Source of the DNA: Mantis religiosa
Lineage: Eukaryota > Arthropoda > Insecta > Mantodea > Mantidae
DNA: 64,000 nt
Assembly: GCA_030765055.1 (NCBI GenBank)
Contig: CM060947.1
Coordinates: 226,358,349-226,422,348 of the forward strand
Direction: 5' to 3'
Part shown: one piece after another, positions 36,068 through 47,010 of the stretch
Layout of the letters: each line of letters starts with the position of its first letter
Position numbering within the stretch: position 1 is the first letter of the stretch
The notes under the pieces: model-generated
Told to the model about the DNA's origin: nothing
Databases searched by the model: none
The model's input: only the letters and a program-made list of their open reading frames with translations
Translations under genes and position numbers: made by a program

Positions 36068-37180
36068 TTCCCAGATGGGTTGTGGCCCCTCTTTTCGAGG
36101 AAAGGCAGCTCCTACCCGATCACCAGTTTGGTTTTCGTCATGGACACTCCACGACCCTACAGCTACTGCGACTGGCCGAGAGGACGGCCCTGGGATTCTA
36201 GCGAAGCCTCAAGACAGTCGCGGTGCTGCTGGACGTAGAAAAAGTATTTGCCACAACCTGGCACCAAGGCCTTCTGTACAAACTCAGGGAGGCCAACATA
36301 CCTCCTCCCTATCTCGTCCTGATTAGCAGTTTCCTCAGAGACCGCACGTTCAGGGTGAGAGTGGGAGGACAGCTGTCATCTATCAGACCCATAGCCGCAG
36401 GAGTCCCGGAAGGCAGTGTTCTGCCTCCGTTACTCTTTGCTGCCTACATGTCTGATTTACCCCTTGAACCACAGACTGTTACGTGCCAATATGCCGACGA
36501 CGTCCTCATAATGGCACGTAACAAGAACCTGGGATATTGTCATCCTGCGCTGCAGCGCCAGCTCCAAGCCATCGGCCGATGGAGTGAGAGGTGGAGGATG
36601 GCCATTAGCCCGGGAAAGAGCTCCGCTCTTCTCCTGGCTAAGGTCCGAGCTAGGCATCCGGATTGGTCGCTGAGGTTGAGGCAGAGGTAAATCCCTGGGT
36701 TCCCTCTGCCAAATACCTTGGCGTCCTCCTCGATCGCGGCCTCACCTACGCCCTTCATGTTCGGGTCAAAGCTGGACAAGGGCATGCAGCATTCAGGCAG
36801 TTGTACCTGTCTTAAAATTCGCTATGCCAATACACCTCAAACTACGCCTGTATCGGGCGATTATACCGCCCCTAATTCTGTACGGCTGCGAAGACTGGGG
36901 ATCAGCGGCTTCGACCACCATCCGCAGACTACAGCGCGTTCAGAACAGGGCGCTGCGAATTATCTTCGATAGTGGAGGTAGATTCCCTTCCCATATTCTA
37001 CATACCTACTCCGGAGTCCCATACATTGTGGACGTGGTGCGGGAGAGGTCCCGTACCATCTAGAGTAGGCTAGACTCCCATCCTAATAACCTGATGAACA
37101 CCCTTGGCTGTTATGATCATAGGGTTCCTCGCAGCAGGCCAAGTTACCAGTTGCCCAAAGATGCTTTGGGTAACCAAAAC
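36068..37180 (+). mobile_element. Jockey-type non-LTR retrotransposon fragment, RT domain
   Basis: Frames in order: LPRWVVAPLFEERQLLPDHQ, FGFRHGHSTTLQLLRLAERT, LLDVEKVFATTWHQGLLYKL, AAGVPEGSVLPPLLFAAYMS, CQYADDVLIMAR with the catalytic YADD (about 36487-36500), then MPIHLKLRLYRAIIPPLILY and RRLQRVQNRALRIIF near the C-terminus. One stop and at least two frameshifts occur, and the Asp usual in KAFD is altered (KVFAT). The endonuclease domain is absent, so it is a 5'-truncated dead copy. Confidence 0.85.
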
Positions 37181-37934
37181 TAAACAGGGCCACTTTCCCC
37201 TGACTCTATACCCCCAAGCCCAGAAATGGGCTTGGTAAGTCCCATACCCAAACATTAGTTCCTTTCTCTCTAGCCTGTCAAGCGGTCTGTGCTCAGATGC
37301 CTCCCAGGCAGGCGGAAGAGCGCAGGCAGCACTGGGCGCACACCGCCCAAGGGGTATTAGCGCCCATTTAAGGCTAGATATAACACTGCCCAAGACAACC
37401 GCCTGCGACACTAGACATTTCTTTTATACTGCTCAGATAAAGCCGCACTAAGCGGCTAGGTGCTGGGCAGCAAACACTCCGCCCAGGTAAACCTGGGCGA
37501 CTCGCATCTTCTGCTGGTCTGCTGCATGTAAGTAGCGTATCCACTTCCAAACTGTAATGAGGGGCGGCCTTCTTATAGGACAGGTGTTGGCCTACTGAAA
37601 TTCACAAAACTGCATTCTACTGTTGGGATTTCCTCTGAAAGTTCATACAAACGTTGAATGTTATAAGGATGTTGCTTGGCTTTCGTTATAATCTTTGGCT
37701 TATATTGGATATTAATCCATATCTGTTGTAGATTCTCTTGGATTTTCTGGCATGTGAAGGAGAAAATGTACTGAGGTATTCTAACCAGTGAACTTACATG
37801 CAAACTGACTTTGGCAAGTACTTTATGTTTCCATTTCAGTAAAATGTTCTTACAAATACTGTCATCTTTTTATGTAGAATCGAGCACGATCCAGATACGT
37901 ATTATTAAATAAATTCACAGCCTAACAATTAGAT
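37181..37934. other. Jockey 3' flank and unassigned DNA
   Basis: A G+C-rich block with CTGGGCGCACACCGCCC-like inverted words (37200-37510) probably belongs to the retroelement 3' UTR. From 37570 onwards it is AT-rich with no feature. Confidence 0.3.
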
Positions 37935-38110
37935 AATGTGATTTTGTGAATTCAGAAGATTAAAAGTTCAAGTTGCAGAAATTCAAAACGTGCTTTACTT
38001 CTGTAGAAATACACTTTGTGCCGCTCTGATAAAAGCAGAATTAGGTAACACACACGTACGCAGTCCGTCTGCCGCAGGCCCACACTGCATCTCATTCACT
38101 CGGCTCCTTG
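37935..38110. mobile_element. LTR-retrotransposon terminal fragment
   Basis: AATTAAAAGT-like start, GCAGAAATTCAAAA, TTCTGTAGAAA and GTAACA..ACGCAGTC match in order the sequence at 61738-61850, next to the gypsy-type gag. Likely a relic LTR of the same family. Confidence 0.5.
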
Positions 38111-38531
38111 CCGAAAACTGAAATGTCGCAACGCAGGTACTGACAGGCTGTTAACAGCCAGAAGGTTTTTGCTGCGTACCCATCCAGGTTTTGGGTTTAA
38201 CCGCAAGTTGATATTTTGGTGATGCAGGATGGGGTGGGATTATTTTGTTGGAGAATTGTTAAAATGTAGCTTTTTCTTGCTCCTCTGATTTTGTACAGGA
38301 TGCAAAACCATTTTTTTACACCCTGGTGTTCATTGGATTAAAAAATAGGGTAAATTTTGTAGCCAAAGAGCTCATTGGATAATTGTGGAATTCACAACTC
38401 CAGTGTTATTTCGGGTGCCCGCATGCCATACGGGGTACCCGAATATGACTGAAGCAGCGTCTCGTTGCATCGTTATCTCCTATAGACCGAACCAGGGTGC
38501 TTCTGTGTTTTGGATGTTGAGCGTAAAATAC

Positions 38532-39129
38532 TGAACTGTCCAGAGGTCCAGAGGTAGTCCTAGTCGGGCGGGACTATTTTTCTTTTTCCCCGTCCGGGTG
38601 TCTTATGCCGCAGTACCTAGCCGCTTTGCGGCTTAACCTTCGAAATGAGCTAGTATTTGGTTCCATGTTCTGCCGGGGTGTTTGAAAGTATTGGAAATTT
38701 GGAATGGGTTGCCCCTTTTATCGTGGGCAGCTGCACTTAATCGTTCCCCCGTTTTGGGAGACACGATTTAATTTTTTGCTCCGTTTTGGCTCCGGGTTGT
38801 GTAGCGCTTGGTCCATCGGCGTAAAAATTGGTCCCAGAGACATCAGGGGTTTTCCTTGGGTTACCCAAGGGGTCCCAAGACGTCTCTCGGCAGTCTGAAG
38901 GACGGCAAGTGTCTTAGATCTCTCGGATCATACCTTCCCAGGGAGTTCACTAAAGGGTGGGGGTGAATTTGGATTTTGTCGTACATTGATCGTGCCCTCT
39001 CGCGAATGACATCGACAATGTACGGGATCTGGGAGTGCTCATGTAGGATATGAGCAGGGAATCTCCAGCCTGTATCGTAAATGATGCGGAGTGCCTTGTT
39101 CTGCAGCGTCTGGAGCCTGACGAAAGTGG
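38532..39129 (-). mobile_element. Jockey-type retroelement 3' end, tandem copy 1
   Basis: The minus strand encodes the C-terminal piece ALRIIYDTGWRFPAHILHEH and YIVDVIRERAR, then a 3' UTR ending CAGAGG...GGACAGTTCAG at 38532. It is cut at its 5' side at 39129, exactly where the next copy's 3' end begins. Confidence 0.75.
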
Positions 39130-40070
39130 TACTGAACTGTCTCCAGAGGTCCAGAGGTAGTCCTGGTCGGGCGGGGCAATTTTTCTTTTTCCCCGTCCGG
39201 GTGTCTTTGCCGCAGTACCTAGCCGCTTTGCGGATTAACCTGCGAAGTGAGTCAAGTGTGATTGCATTTTGTTCTGCTGGCGGTAGGTTTTTGTTTGTTT
39301 GAAATTAGGTGTTACTGGTTGCCCTTGAGTGTCCTCTGAAGGCGGGTTTGTTGTTACTTTCTCCCGTTGGGGGAGGATCTGTTTTAGAGCTTTTGCCCCG
39401 TTTTGAGTACGGGTGTCCTGACGCTCGAGCCATCAGGCGTTATGTAGATTGAATACTTTTGGGGTTTGCCTTGGGTTAACCAAGGGGCCCCAAGACGTCT
39501 CTGGGGAGTTTGTATGATGGCAAGCGTCTTTGCTCCCTCTGGTCATACCTGCCCAGTGAGTTCACCAAAGGGTTGCCATGGGTTTGAATTGTGTCGTACA
39601 TTGAACGAGCCCTCTCTCGAATGACGTCGACAATGTACGGAATGTTGGAATGTTCGTGAAGGATATGGGCGGGAAATCTCCAGTCAGTATCGTAGATAAC
39701 CCGTAGTGCCCTGTCCTGCAGCGTCTGGGGTCTGACGAAAGTGGTATTCGCCACTGTTCCCCAGATCTCACAGCCGTACAGGATCATGGGCGGGATGATC
39801 GCCCGATACAGCTGGAGTTTCAGACGGATTGGCATGGTTGAGCGGAATATGGGATATAGGTTCCTGAGCGCGACGTGCCCAAGCTGGACCTTGCCCCTGA
39901 ACTGTCTAGTCGGGTCCATCCTTTTTATACAATCATTCGCTGTATCACGAAGGTTGGCGAAATTTCCCGAAGCGTCATGCCCTTTCGAGGCGGCAGGCGA
40001 AGGGAAAAGAACAGTCCAGTAACTTCCCTGGTTCCTTCTTTCCCCACCCCGTCTGTTCTCCACAAGTGAT
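39130..40070 (-). mobile_element. Jockey-type retroelement 3' end, tandem copy 2
   Basis: Open for 195 codons on the minus strand (40063-39476): RQFRGKVQLGHVALRNLYPI, PIRLKLQLYRAIIPPMILYG and YIVDVIRERARSMYD. Then comes a 3' UTR nearly identical to copy 1 that ends with the same GACAGTTCAGT at 39130. The two copies are head-to-tail. The protein is the region after the RT active site; the RT core itself is missing. Confidence 0.75.
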
Positions 40071-40439
40071 TAGCGCTGTGCACACGCGCTGGGCGGTGTG
40101 TGGGTGTGGCTAAACGCTATCTCACTCCCCGCTTATCTCTCTCTCTCTCCACAAATTAAGCGCCTCGCGACAGTAATTATCTCTCTCCATAGAAAAGCAT
40201 TATTAAAATTTCCTTTTCACTCAAAATCTTACAGAATATTTTTAAACCTTCAGAGTCAGATTTAATCTCATAAACAATAAATTAATAACAATAAATATAT
40301 TTCCAAGGGGTAGAACGCACAGTCAAACAAACAAATTTTCAATGCATATAAACAATGAATAATCAAATAAAAATGTGCTGCCAAGGACAGGCAAAGCACA
40401 TTAAAAAAAAGAAACTTTTACTTTAGTTAATTGATGAAA
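40071..40439. other. Unassigned intergenic DNA
   Basis: AT-rich, with a CTCTCTCTCT patch at 40136-40150. Nothing recognised. Confidence 0.35.
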
Positions 40440-40609
40440 ATTAATCATTTCTTCACACTAGCCGTATATAGGCTAAGTTTTTGAATAGATAGAGTCAATA
40501 TGAAAAATGCAATGTCACGGCCTGTGTATCTCGAATGCGAGATCCCCTAGTGCTTTATCGGGGAAATATACGAGTCAAATTGAGAATTTAGTGTCATGAC
40601 GGCAAGTTT

Positions 40610-40683
40610 GCCATGGTAGCTCAATGGGTAAGAGTGACTGGATGCAAACCAGTACATCCGTGGTTCAAATCCCGGTCGTGGCA
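40610..40683 (+). mobile_element. tRNA-like head of SINE family 5
   Basis: A cloverleaf-like 74-mer GCCATGGTAGCTCAATGGGT ... GGTTCAAATCCCGG ... GTGGC: acceptor ends nearly complementary, a seven-base anticodon loop ATGCAAA within CTGG/CCAG, A and B boxes present. Several other copies in the window continue into the same flanks (AATTTTTCAGTCTGACTCTA), so it is read as a SINE head and not a working tRNA gene. Confidence 0.65.
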
Positions 40684-40845
40684 TTGAATTTTTCATGTTG
40701 GCTCTACCTATCAAAAACTTTTACTTCCTTAAACTTTCACCTCTATTCTTTTATTTCAAAATAATGAATCGCATAGTTATTTATGTACACCCTTGTTGTA
40801 CAGCTATTGAGGTGTGCTATTTGAATCTGGAAAAGAACTTAGTAT

Positions 40846-41076
40846 CATGGAAACGTAGAGTGAGACTGAAAAATGCAATGCCATAGCCGGGATTTGAACC
40901 AAGGATCTTCTGGTTTCCGTCCAGCCGCTCTACCAGTCAGTTGGAGAATTTAATGTCATATTGGCACGTTGGCCATAGTAGCTCTATGGTAGAGCGGCTG
41001 GATGGAAACCAGAAGATCCGTGGTTCAAATACCGGCTATGGCAATGAATTTTTCAGTCTGACTCTACGTTTCCACA
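40846..41076. repeat. Palindromic pair of SINE family 5 tRNA-like heads
   Basis: GAAACGTAGAGT.AGACTGAAAAAT..AATGCCATAG begins the left arm, and its reverse complement ends the right arm (CTATGGCAATGAATTTTTCA at 41036). Arms of about 95 bp each contain a full tRNA-like unit with B box GGTTCAAAT and anticodon-loop stem CTGG/CCAG. The centre is near 40955. Confidence 0.8.
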
Positions 41077-41510
41077 ATTTAGCCTACACACGGCCATTGT
41101 GAAAGAACAATTAATTTCCAACATAGTATCATGTTTCAATAAGAAAGCTATTGAAATGGAAGTAGAAACAACCCTTAATACAATTTTTAATCTGTATAAA
41201 ACTGTCTTCATATACCAAGTTTCGTATTAATCAACCTCAAGATTCGAAAGTCCCTTAGGTGGTCCAGGACTTACAACAAACCTGTATGTATATCGTTATT
41301 GTCTTTCAATGAAAACTATGATTTAATAAATTTATTATAATTTTAAAGAGAATGCTTTCTATTTTCCTTAGAGCATTTATTAGGAACGGAAAACCTGTAA
41401 GGAAAGTGCTAACAAAACTAAGGCTACTATAACAAAATAAAAGCTAAAGGGAAAAAGAAGTTAGCAATGAGAGAAGTATTCTTCTTGTCATCCCTTAATT
41501 TAACAAAATA

Positions 41511-42808
41511 CAAGAGGCGTCCAGAAAGTAATTTCTGTTTCAATTTATCTCCGCTGCAGCGCTGCAATCGCAGTTAGGCGCATGCGCGGTAGACGCTCTG
41601 TATCTAGGAAAAGAAACATGCCCCATTGTGAGATCGCTGTCAGCCACTTACGCTTTGTTGTGCTTGTTTACAATGTCGGTGTCGATTGAAAATCCCGCCG
41701 CTTGTGAAATCAGATCTGTGATTCGTTTTCTGAATGCTAGGAAAGTGAAACCAATTGAAATTTATCGCCAAATTTGCGATGTTTACGGACAAAATGCGAT
41801 GAGTGATACAATGGTGAGAAGATGGGTCCGACAATTCAATGAAGGACGTAGTGAAGTGCACGACTGAGAACGAAGTGGGCGTCCATCTTTGGTTGCAAAA
41901 GAACTGGTTCCCGTGATTGATGACAAGATCCAGGAAAACCGCAAGTTTAGAATTAGTGCTCTCGCTGTGGAATTTCCCCAAATCTCACGATCACTAGTTC
42001 ATGAAATTGTTACCGAAAAACTGAAATTTCGTAAACTTTGCTCACGTTGGGTCCCAAAGATTCTTACTGAGCAACTCAAAACAAAACGGATGGGTAGTGT
42101 ACTTCAGTTTTTGATCCGTTATGAGGAAGGCGGCGAAGAATTTCTGACACAGGTAGCCACAGGAGACGAAACTTGGGTTTCTTACGACACCCCTGAAGGT
42201 AGGCGTCAATTAATGGAATGGAGACACACCTCATTCCCAGCAAAGGTTAAGCCGAAACAAATCTTGACACCTCGAAAAATGATGTGCACAGCGTTCTGGG
42301 ACAGGAAAGGCATCTTACTCATTGATTTCTTACCGCGTGGTCAAACAATGAAAGCAGATGTTTATTGCAAGACACTTAGGTAATTGCACCACGCAATACA
42401 GAATAAGCGCCGAGGAATACTGTCAAAAGGTGATCTGTTTCTTCACGACAACGCACGACCGCACACTGCAAATGCGACGAAAAACATTCTACAGGGATTT
42501 GGCTGGAACGTGTTTGACCACCCCCCGTACAGCCCTGACCTCGCTCTTTCCTTGGTGGTCAACACTTCAACAATGACGAAGAGCTGAAAGAAAATGTTTC
42601 CAACTGGTTAAAGACACAGGCGGCAAACTTCTATGAAGAAGGTACACAAAAACTTGTGCCTCGCTATTATAAATGCCTGCAAAATTTCGGCAGTTATGTG
42701 GCAAAGTAGTTTAAGAGTTGTATAATTTTGTACAATAAATAATTTTTCTGTATCTGTACACAATTTAATTTTATTACCAAACAAAACTTACTCTCTGGAC
42801 GTATATCG
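41511..42808 (+). mobile_element. Mariner family D, copy 4 (best preserved)
   Basis: A 1298-bp element with TA at both sides and ends CAAGAGGCGTCCAGAAAGTA / CGATATACGTCCAGAGAGTA (right end read inwards). The transposase starts at 41673 (MSVSIENPAACEIRSVIRFL). The HTH domain VKPIEIYRQICDVYG and MVRRWVRQFNEGRSEVHD run to a stop at 41866. Then an open 164-codon stretch (41889-42380) has CSRWVPKILTEQLK and GDETWVSYDTPEG with the first Asp, and then HDNARPHTANATK (second Asp). A 35-bp deletion near 42545 removes the third Asp region. It is close to full length but inactive. Confidence 0.88.
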
Positions 42809-43222
42809 TATATCAGGCAATGAAACGGTATATGCACATGACTTTCTCTGCCAATTTCACTTATTTTTATATAGTGACTACAAACTATATTTATAAATGT
42901 TTATTCTGTTTCAAGTTATTAGAAGAAAAAGCTTTGTTACACTTTCTGCTGTAGTTACAATGAGAAGTATCAATAGTCAAATGAGTCAAAACTCAATTCC
43001 CTAAAATTCCATATTCTTTACTAACAAGTGAATAGTCAAAGCACTTTAAAAGAGATCAAAAGTATTTAAAAATTCATATTGAGAAAATGTGTTTCTTAGA
43101 AATGGCTGAATACTACAAAAAAGTTATTTGAAATAAACTGTGTGTTGCAAGGAGCTCTACAATTCCTTATACTTTGAAAGTAATGTAGTTAAAGAATAAA
43201 ACAATTTAAAATGAACATAATA

Positions 43223-43950
43223 TTAAGGTAAGACGGTACTGCCTATCTCCACAATGCTGTTTCCATGATTTTGGGTGCACATTACTAAGAAATTGTTATT
43301 GATATGTACATGAAAATTTTCAGGCAAGTTCTTAAAATCTTTCTCTTTAATAATACCTATTATTATTTGTAAAATTTGTACTGATAATTTGTTATAATTT
43401 TTTAGTTTTTGTAAAAAATGAAGCACTGAAATTTTAGAAAATTTTACTTTTTTAAACATTATGAATCTCAGAAAAAAATCCCTTCTTATTATTCTTATGA
43501 GTCTACTTAATACACACAAAATTTTCGCATGTTTTGGTTGATAAATTGTTTTAAAAATGTGTACCGGAACCTGAAAAAAATATGAAACAGGGAAAAACAA
43601 CTTTAAAGTTTATACATTCTCACATGAGTCTGAACAATTTCTGCTGCATAGTCTTGGCCCTCTGTATTCTCACTTGTTCTTTTCATGTTCCTCTTTATTT
43701 TTCTTGCCTTCTTGGCCAGTTCTTTAACCTTTTTATCTGCTTTTAGGACTCAGCTCATCAATTTTTGTATATGACTACTATTATGATTAGCACATGTACT
43801 GTGTGAACTGGGCCTACTAATCTCAATATTACATGTGGTTTTATTGTCTATTGTATTTATATTTTCTACATTTACTTTTCTATATTTAGAGAAACGATTG
43901 CCAATAAGCTTTCTCTTTTAAAGTGTTTATGGCCTACTCATATCATATAT
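43223..43950 (-). pseudogene. Unidentified decayed coding remnant
   Basis: Minus-strand frames: first (43940-43600, one stop) KRKLIGNRFSKYRKVNVENI, basic and Ser/Asn rich, VLKADKKVKELAKKARKIKR. Then, in another frame, a 125-codon open stretch ends with NLPENFHVHINNNFLVMCTQ and GNSIVEIGSTVLP. I do not recognise it. The basic N-terminal style (GNRF...) resembles transposon proteins of the FNDG type seen at 7545, but that is a weak guess. Confidence 0.25.
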
Positions 43951-44323
43951 TTACCAATAACTAGTACAAAATATTATTCAGAACAAATAACTATTCACAT
44001 ACACAGCCAAAGACAAAAGAAAAACTATCATCATTGGAGTTACAGTGGTACCAGCAGAAAGGTTGGAAGATCCCATACAAAACAAGGCTTAGTTCAGAAA
44101 TATCTGTACAGAAGTTATGATCGATTTTCTGAAAGCTTACGAAAAGGGACGTGGCAAAAACTTAACGCCCACTAATATAATAAGGAAATTAGGTATAACA
44201 TATTGCTCCAATGAACTTTCTAATTATATATTTGTAATCTAGAGGAATGACATTATAATAAAATGCAAAAATACACAAAAGTGAATTTTAACCCTAAGTG
44301 CAGTACCTTCTCACCTTAAACCA

Positions 44324-44710
44324 AGCAGGCTGGCTCAGGTGGTTTCTTCTATGGTCCTCATTCAGGATGTCCAGGTTCAATTCCTGTAACTAACCTACCT
44401 GACCCATGGTATTTTTCAGGTTTTCCCGAGACGCTAGGCGAATGCTGGGTAGGTTAATTACACCCCCCGAATTTCCTATCCCTCCATTTCATCTCCATTA
44501 ACATTTCACATCATCTCTCTTCTGGTGGTCTCTTTTAGTGTAGAAGTGTCAGCAGGAGTCTTGGCTTTCCATTGCAGGATGATATGCTCGTGGTAAAAGT
44601 TCCTCCTCTAGAACTCCGAACCCGGTCTGGTGGAGTCTGGACGACAGTAGAGTGGAATGCTGGTTGTACTGGCCTGCCAGCTATTATGTGTTTCAAATGG
44701 GAAGGTATTT
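44324..44710 (+). mobile_element. tRNA-derived SINE, family 1, second copy
   Basis: A box TGGCTCAGGTGG (44331), B box GGTTCAATTCC (44374-44384). The body CATTTCATCTCCATTA and TAGAAGTGTCAGC is shared with the copy at 5345. The 3' region includes TTATGTGTTTCAAATGGGAA, also present in the reverse-oriented copy at 45840. Confidence 0.75.
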
Positions 44711-45379
44711 GTCCTTGAGCGCTACTAGGTGAGCAACCAATCGGAGTCCGGCGGTGTTGTCGTATTGCATTTCCCCTAATTGGTGTGTGACGTACGCCAA
44801 ACTAATCAATCTCTAATAAATACTATTCGCGCTGAGACAAAAATTCAGATTTTACAACAACAGATCCATGAGGAGGAAGAAGATAGTAATGTATTTAACA
44901 TAACCGTAAAACCCCATATTTTTAGCTCAAATACTTTTCCTAATACAAATAAATAAAGTATATACCATTATATTGTAACAATGCACTGCGACGTAAGCAC
45001 TGTAATGAATATCATTATTGGTTGGCGTGTATGCGTGAACGTATGTTTGAAATTACTCAGAACTGAAACGTAAATATTTGACATGACGTGATAAAAAAAT
45101 ATATACTTTGAATAAGCCAAGGTGTTTGTTAAATTCGACAAGAGGAAACGATACACTTCTTGCTAGTCTGGTAGAACGTGTCTGGTCTCATTATATCTTT
45201 GTTTATGAATGGTTCGTATTCTCTATTTACTCAAGAGAGTTCAAAGCATCATTATTCAGTTACTCTTCCATGAAAAAGTGTATCAGCTGAATCAATGCTA
45301 CTGCTAGAACAATTCAATAGAGTTAATGTGGGCTCAAATTATGTTGATAACAGAAATAGTATTTTTAAACTGACTGACG

Positions 45380-45616
45380 TTGAATGACTTATTCACGAAT
45401 AAATTGACAAGGAACACAACAAGACTGGGAAAACTGCGTGAGACATCAGATAAACTACAAGAAGACGACTTTTGCAAAGAAATAGCACGTAACGAGATTT
45501 TTGAACCTATCATCACAAATTTGCAGTACTCAGACGCTGAAGACAATGACAATGACAATAACGTAAGTAACTTTCACAGCTATACGGATGCACCACTGGT
45601 ATTTTCGTTGGATTAG
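45380..45616 (+). other. Small acidic open frame, unrecognised
   Basis: 78 codons: MNDLFTNKLTRNTTRLGKLR, KEIARNEIFEPIITNLQYSD, then AEDNDNDNNV. Composition looks protein-like, with an acidic Asp/Asn tail as in some transposon proteins, but I find no domain and no promoter. It may be accidental. Confidence 0.15.
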
Positions 45617-45839
45617 AAAAGTAGGTAATTCATAAACTATAATTAACTTTAAACTAAATATTGAAATCATTTGCGTAATATACGAATATTCATATTGCAA
45701 TAACTGATTTATTATAAAACTTTGGAAAATTTAGTTTGCGTTTCCTTACCTCTAGCGCCACGAACACTCGCAAGTGTGCGAGATATATATGTAAAGAATG
45801 GGGATAACGAGATGACAACGGTGACGGCTCTAACGCATC

Positions 45840-46060
45840 TGATTCGCTACAGGCGAGAATTCTTCCCATTTGAAACACATAACACTTTCCAACGGTTAAA
45901 ATGTAGGGACCCTGCCCTCTGCATTTCGTGGTTGCTTTGGATGGCTGCCTTCTACTCCTCTTGCGCCATCCTTCCTCCCGGGTGTGCCCCAAGTTTGGAC
46001 CTCCGCTCCAAAGCCCCTCCATAGCATAGTTCACTCCAGTCCAGTCCTGTCCAGCATTAT
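45840..46060 (-). mobile_element. SINE family 1, reverse-oriented 3' fragment
   Basis: Contains TTATGTGTTTCAAATGGGAA in reverse (about 45868-45890) and the CATCCTTCCTCCCGGG word (45967), shared with the family 1 SINEs at 44324 and 5345. Confidence 0.5.
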
Positions 46061-46495
46061 GTTACAGGTTCATATAATAACTGTAAACAGAATTATTTTA
46101 AAACTCGGATGCATTGCTCTCATATTTTATCAGCTCTTATACAAACTTAGAATACAAATGCTTATTCCTCTCTCTACTTCAAATTATTCAAAATTATTTG
46201 ATTGTGGTTGCGAGGGGAATAGAGAATATAGTTGGCTTTAAGCAATAGTCAAATCTATCAAGACAAGATGCTATAAGATGTTTTGGAACTGCACTATTTT
46301 TGCATGGACAAGGCATAAAAATAAATGACCCCATTTGAAAAACATATATGTTGGTAAATTCAGATAAATAACAGCAAATATCTCCAAACTATTTATTTAT
46401 AGGAGAAACAGTGATGTGTTAAGATATATTTATTTAAGATCAGCCATTACAGATAACACTAAGATCATTTTTTAATCTCTGTTAACATTTGAAAG

Positions 46496-46650
46496 AGTAG
46501 AGCCAGACTGAAAAATTCAATGCCATATCCGGGATTTGAACCACGGATCTCCTGCTCTCTGTGCAGTTGCTCTAACAAAGTGAGCTACTATGGCCATCCG
46601 TGGTTCAAATCCCGGCTGTGGCATAGAATTTTTCAGTATGGCTCTACTCA
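46496..46650. repeat. Palindromic SINE family 5 unit
   Basis: Left arm GAGTAGAGCCAGACTGAAAA at 46496 and its reverse complement ending at 46650, with arms of about 54 bp each carrying a B box (GGGATTTGAACC / GGTTCAAATCCC). The spacer (46550-46594) holds the D-arm/A-box part of a minus-strand tRNA-like unit, so one full and one partial head face each other. Confidence 0.75.
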
Positions 46651-46739
46651 TGCAAACCTTATACATGGCCTAGTGTGGAAGAAATCATTATTTCCACCAA
46701 TTTACCTAAAAACAGTGGTTTAACTATGAAGCCTGGGTC

Positions 46740-47010
46740 TTAAGTACTTACAGCATAGTAAGTCGCCACAAAAGATGCGTGTCTCATAGCATATGAGATC
46801 CCCTAGTGGTCTACTGGGAAATATACGAGTCAGTTGGAGAATTTAATGTCATGTCGGCATGTTGGTCATAGTAGCTCAGTTGGTTAGAGCAACCGCACGT
46901 AGAGGAGATCCATGGTTCAAATCCCGGCTATAGCATTTAATTTTTCAGTCTGGTTCCACTCATTCAAACCTTAGCCTACACACGGCAAGTGTGTAAGAAA
47001 TGATTATTTC
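46740..47010 (+). mobile_element. SINE family 5, long copy
   Basis: Upstream body CAGCATAGTAAGTCGCCA and GAGATCCCCTAGTGG...ATATACGAGTCAGTTGGAG, tRNA-like head (A box TAGCTCAGTTGG near 46871, B box GGTTCAAATCCC at 46914). Then the end: AATTTTTCAGTCTGGTTCCA and AGCCTACACACGG. The same order appears reversed at 59640-59925. Confidence 0.7.

Noticed and set aside
39741..40022. 93-codon + strand frame
   Set aside because: Antisense shadow of the jockey-type reverse transcriptase C-terminus.
40610..40683. Functional tRNA gene
   Set aside because: Cloverleaf is imperfect and flanking sequence is shared by dispersed copies, so it is a SINE head.
45984..46241. Small + strand frame at 45984-46241
   Set aside because: Starts in a SINE fragment and shows no domain.
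46521..46594. Functional tRNA gene on the minus strand
   Set aside because: Part of a palindromic repeat with the same SINE flanks.
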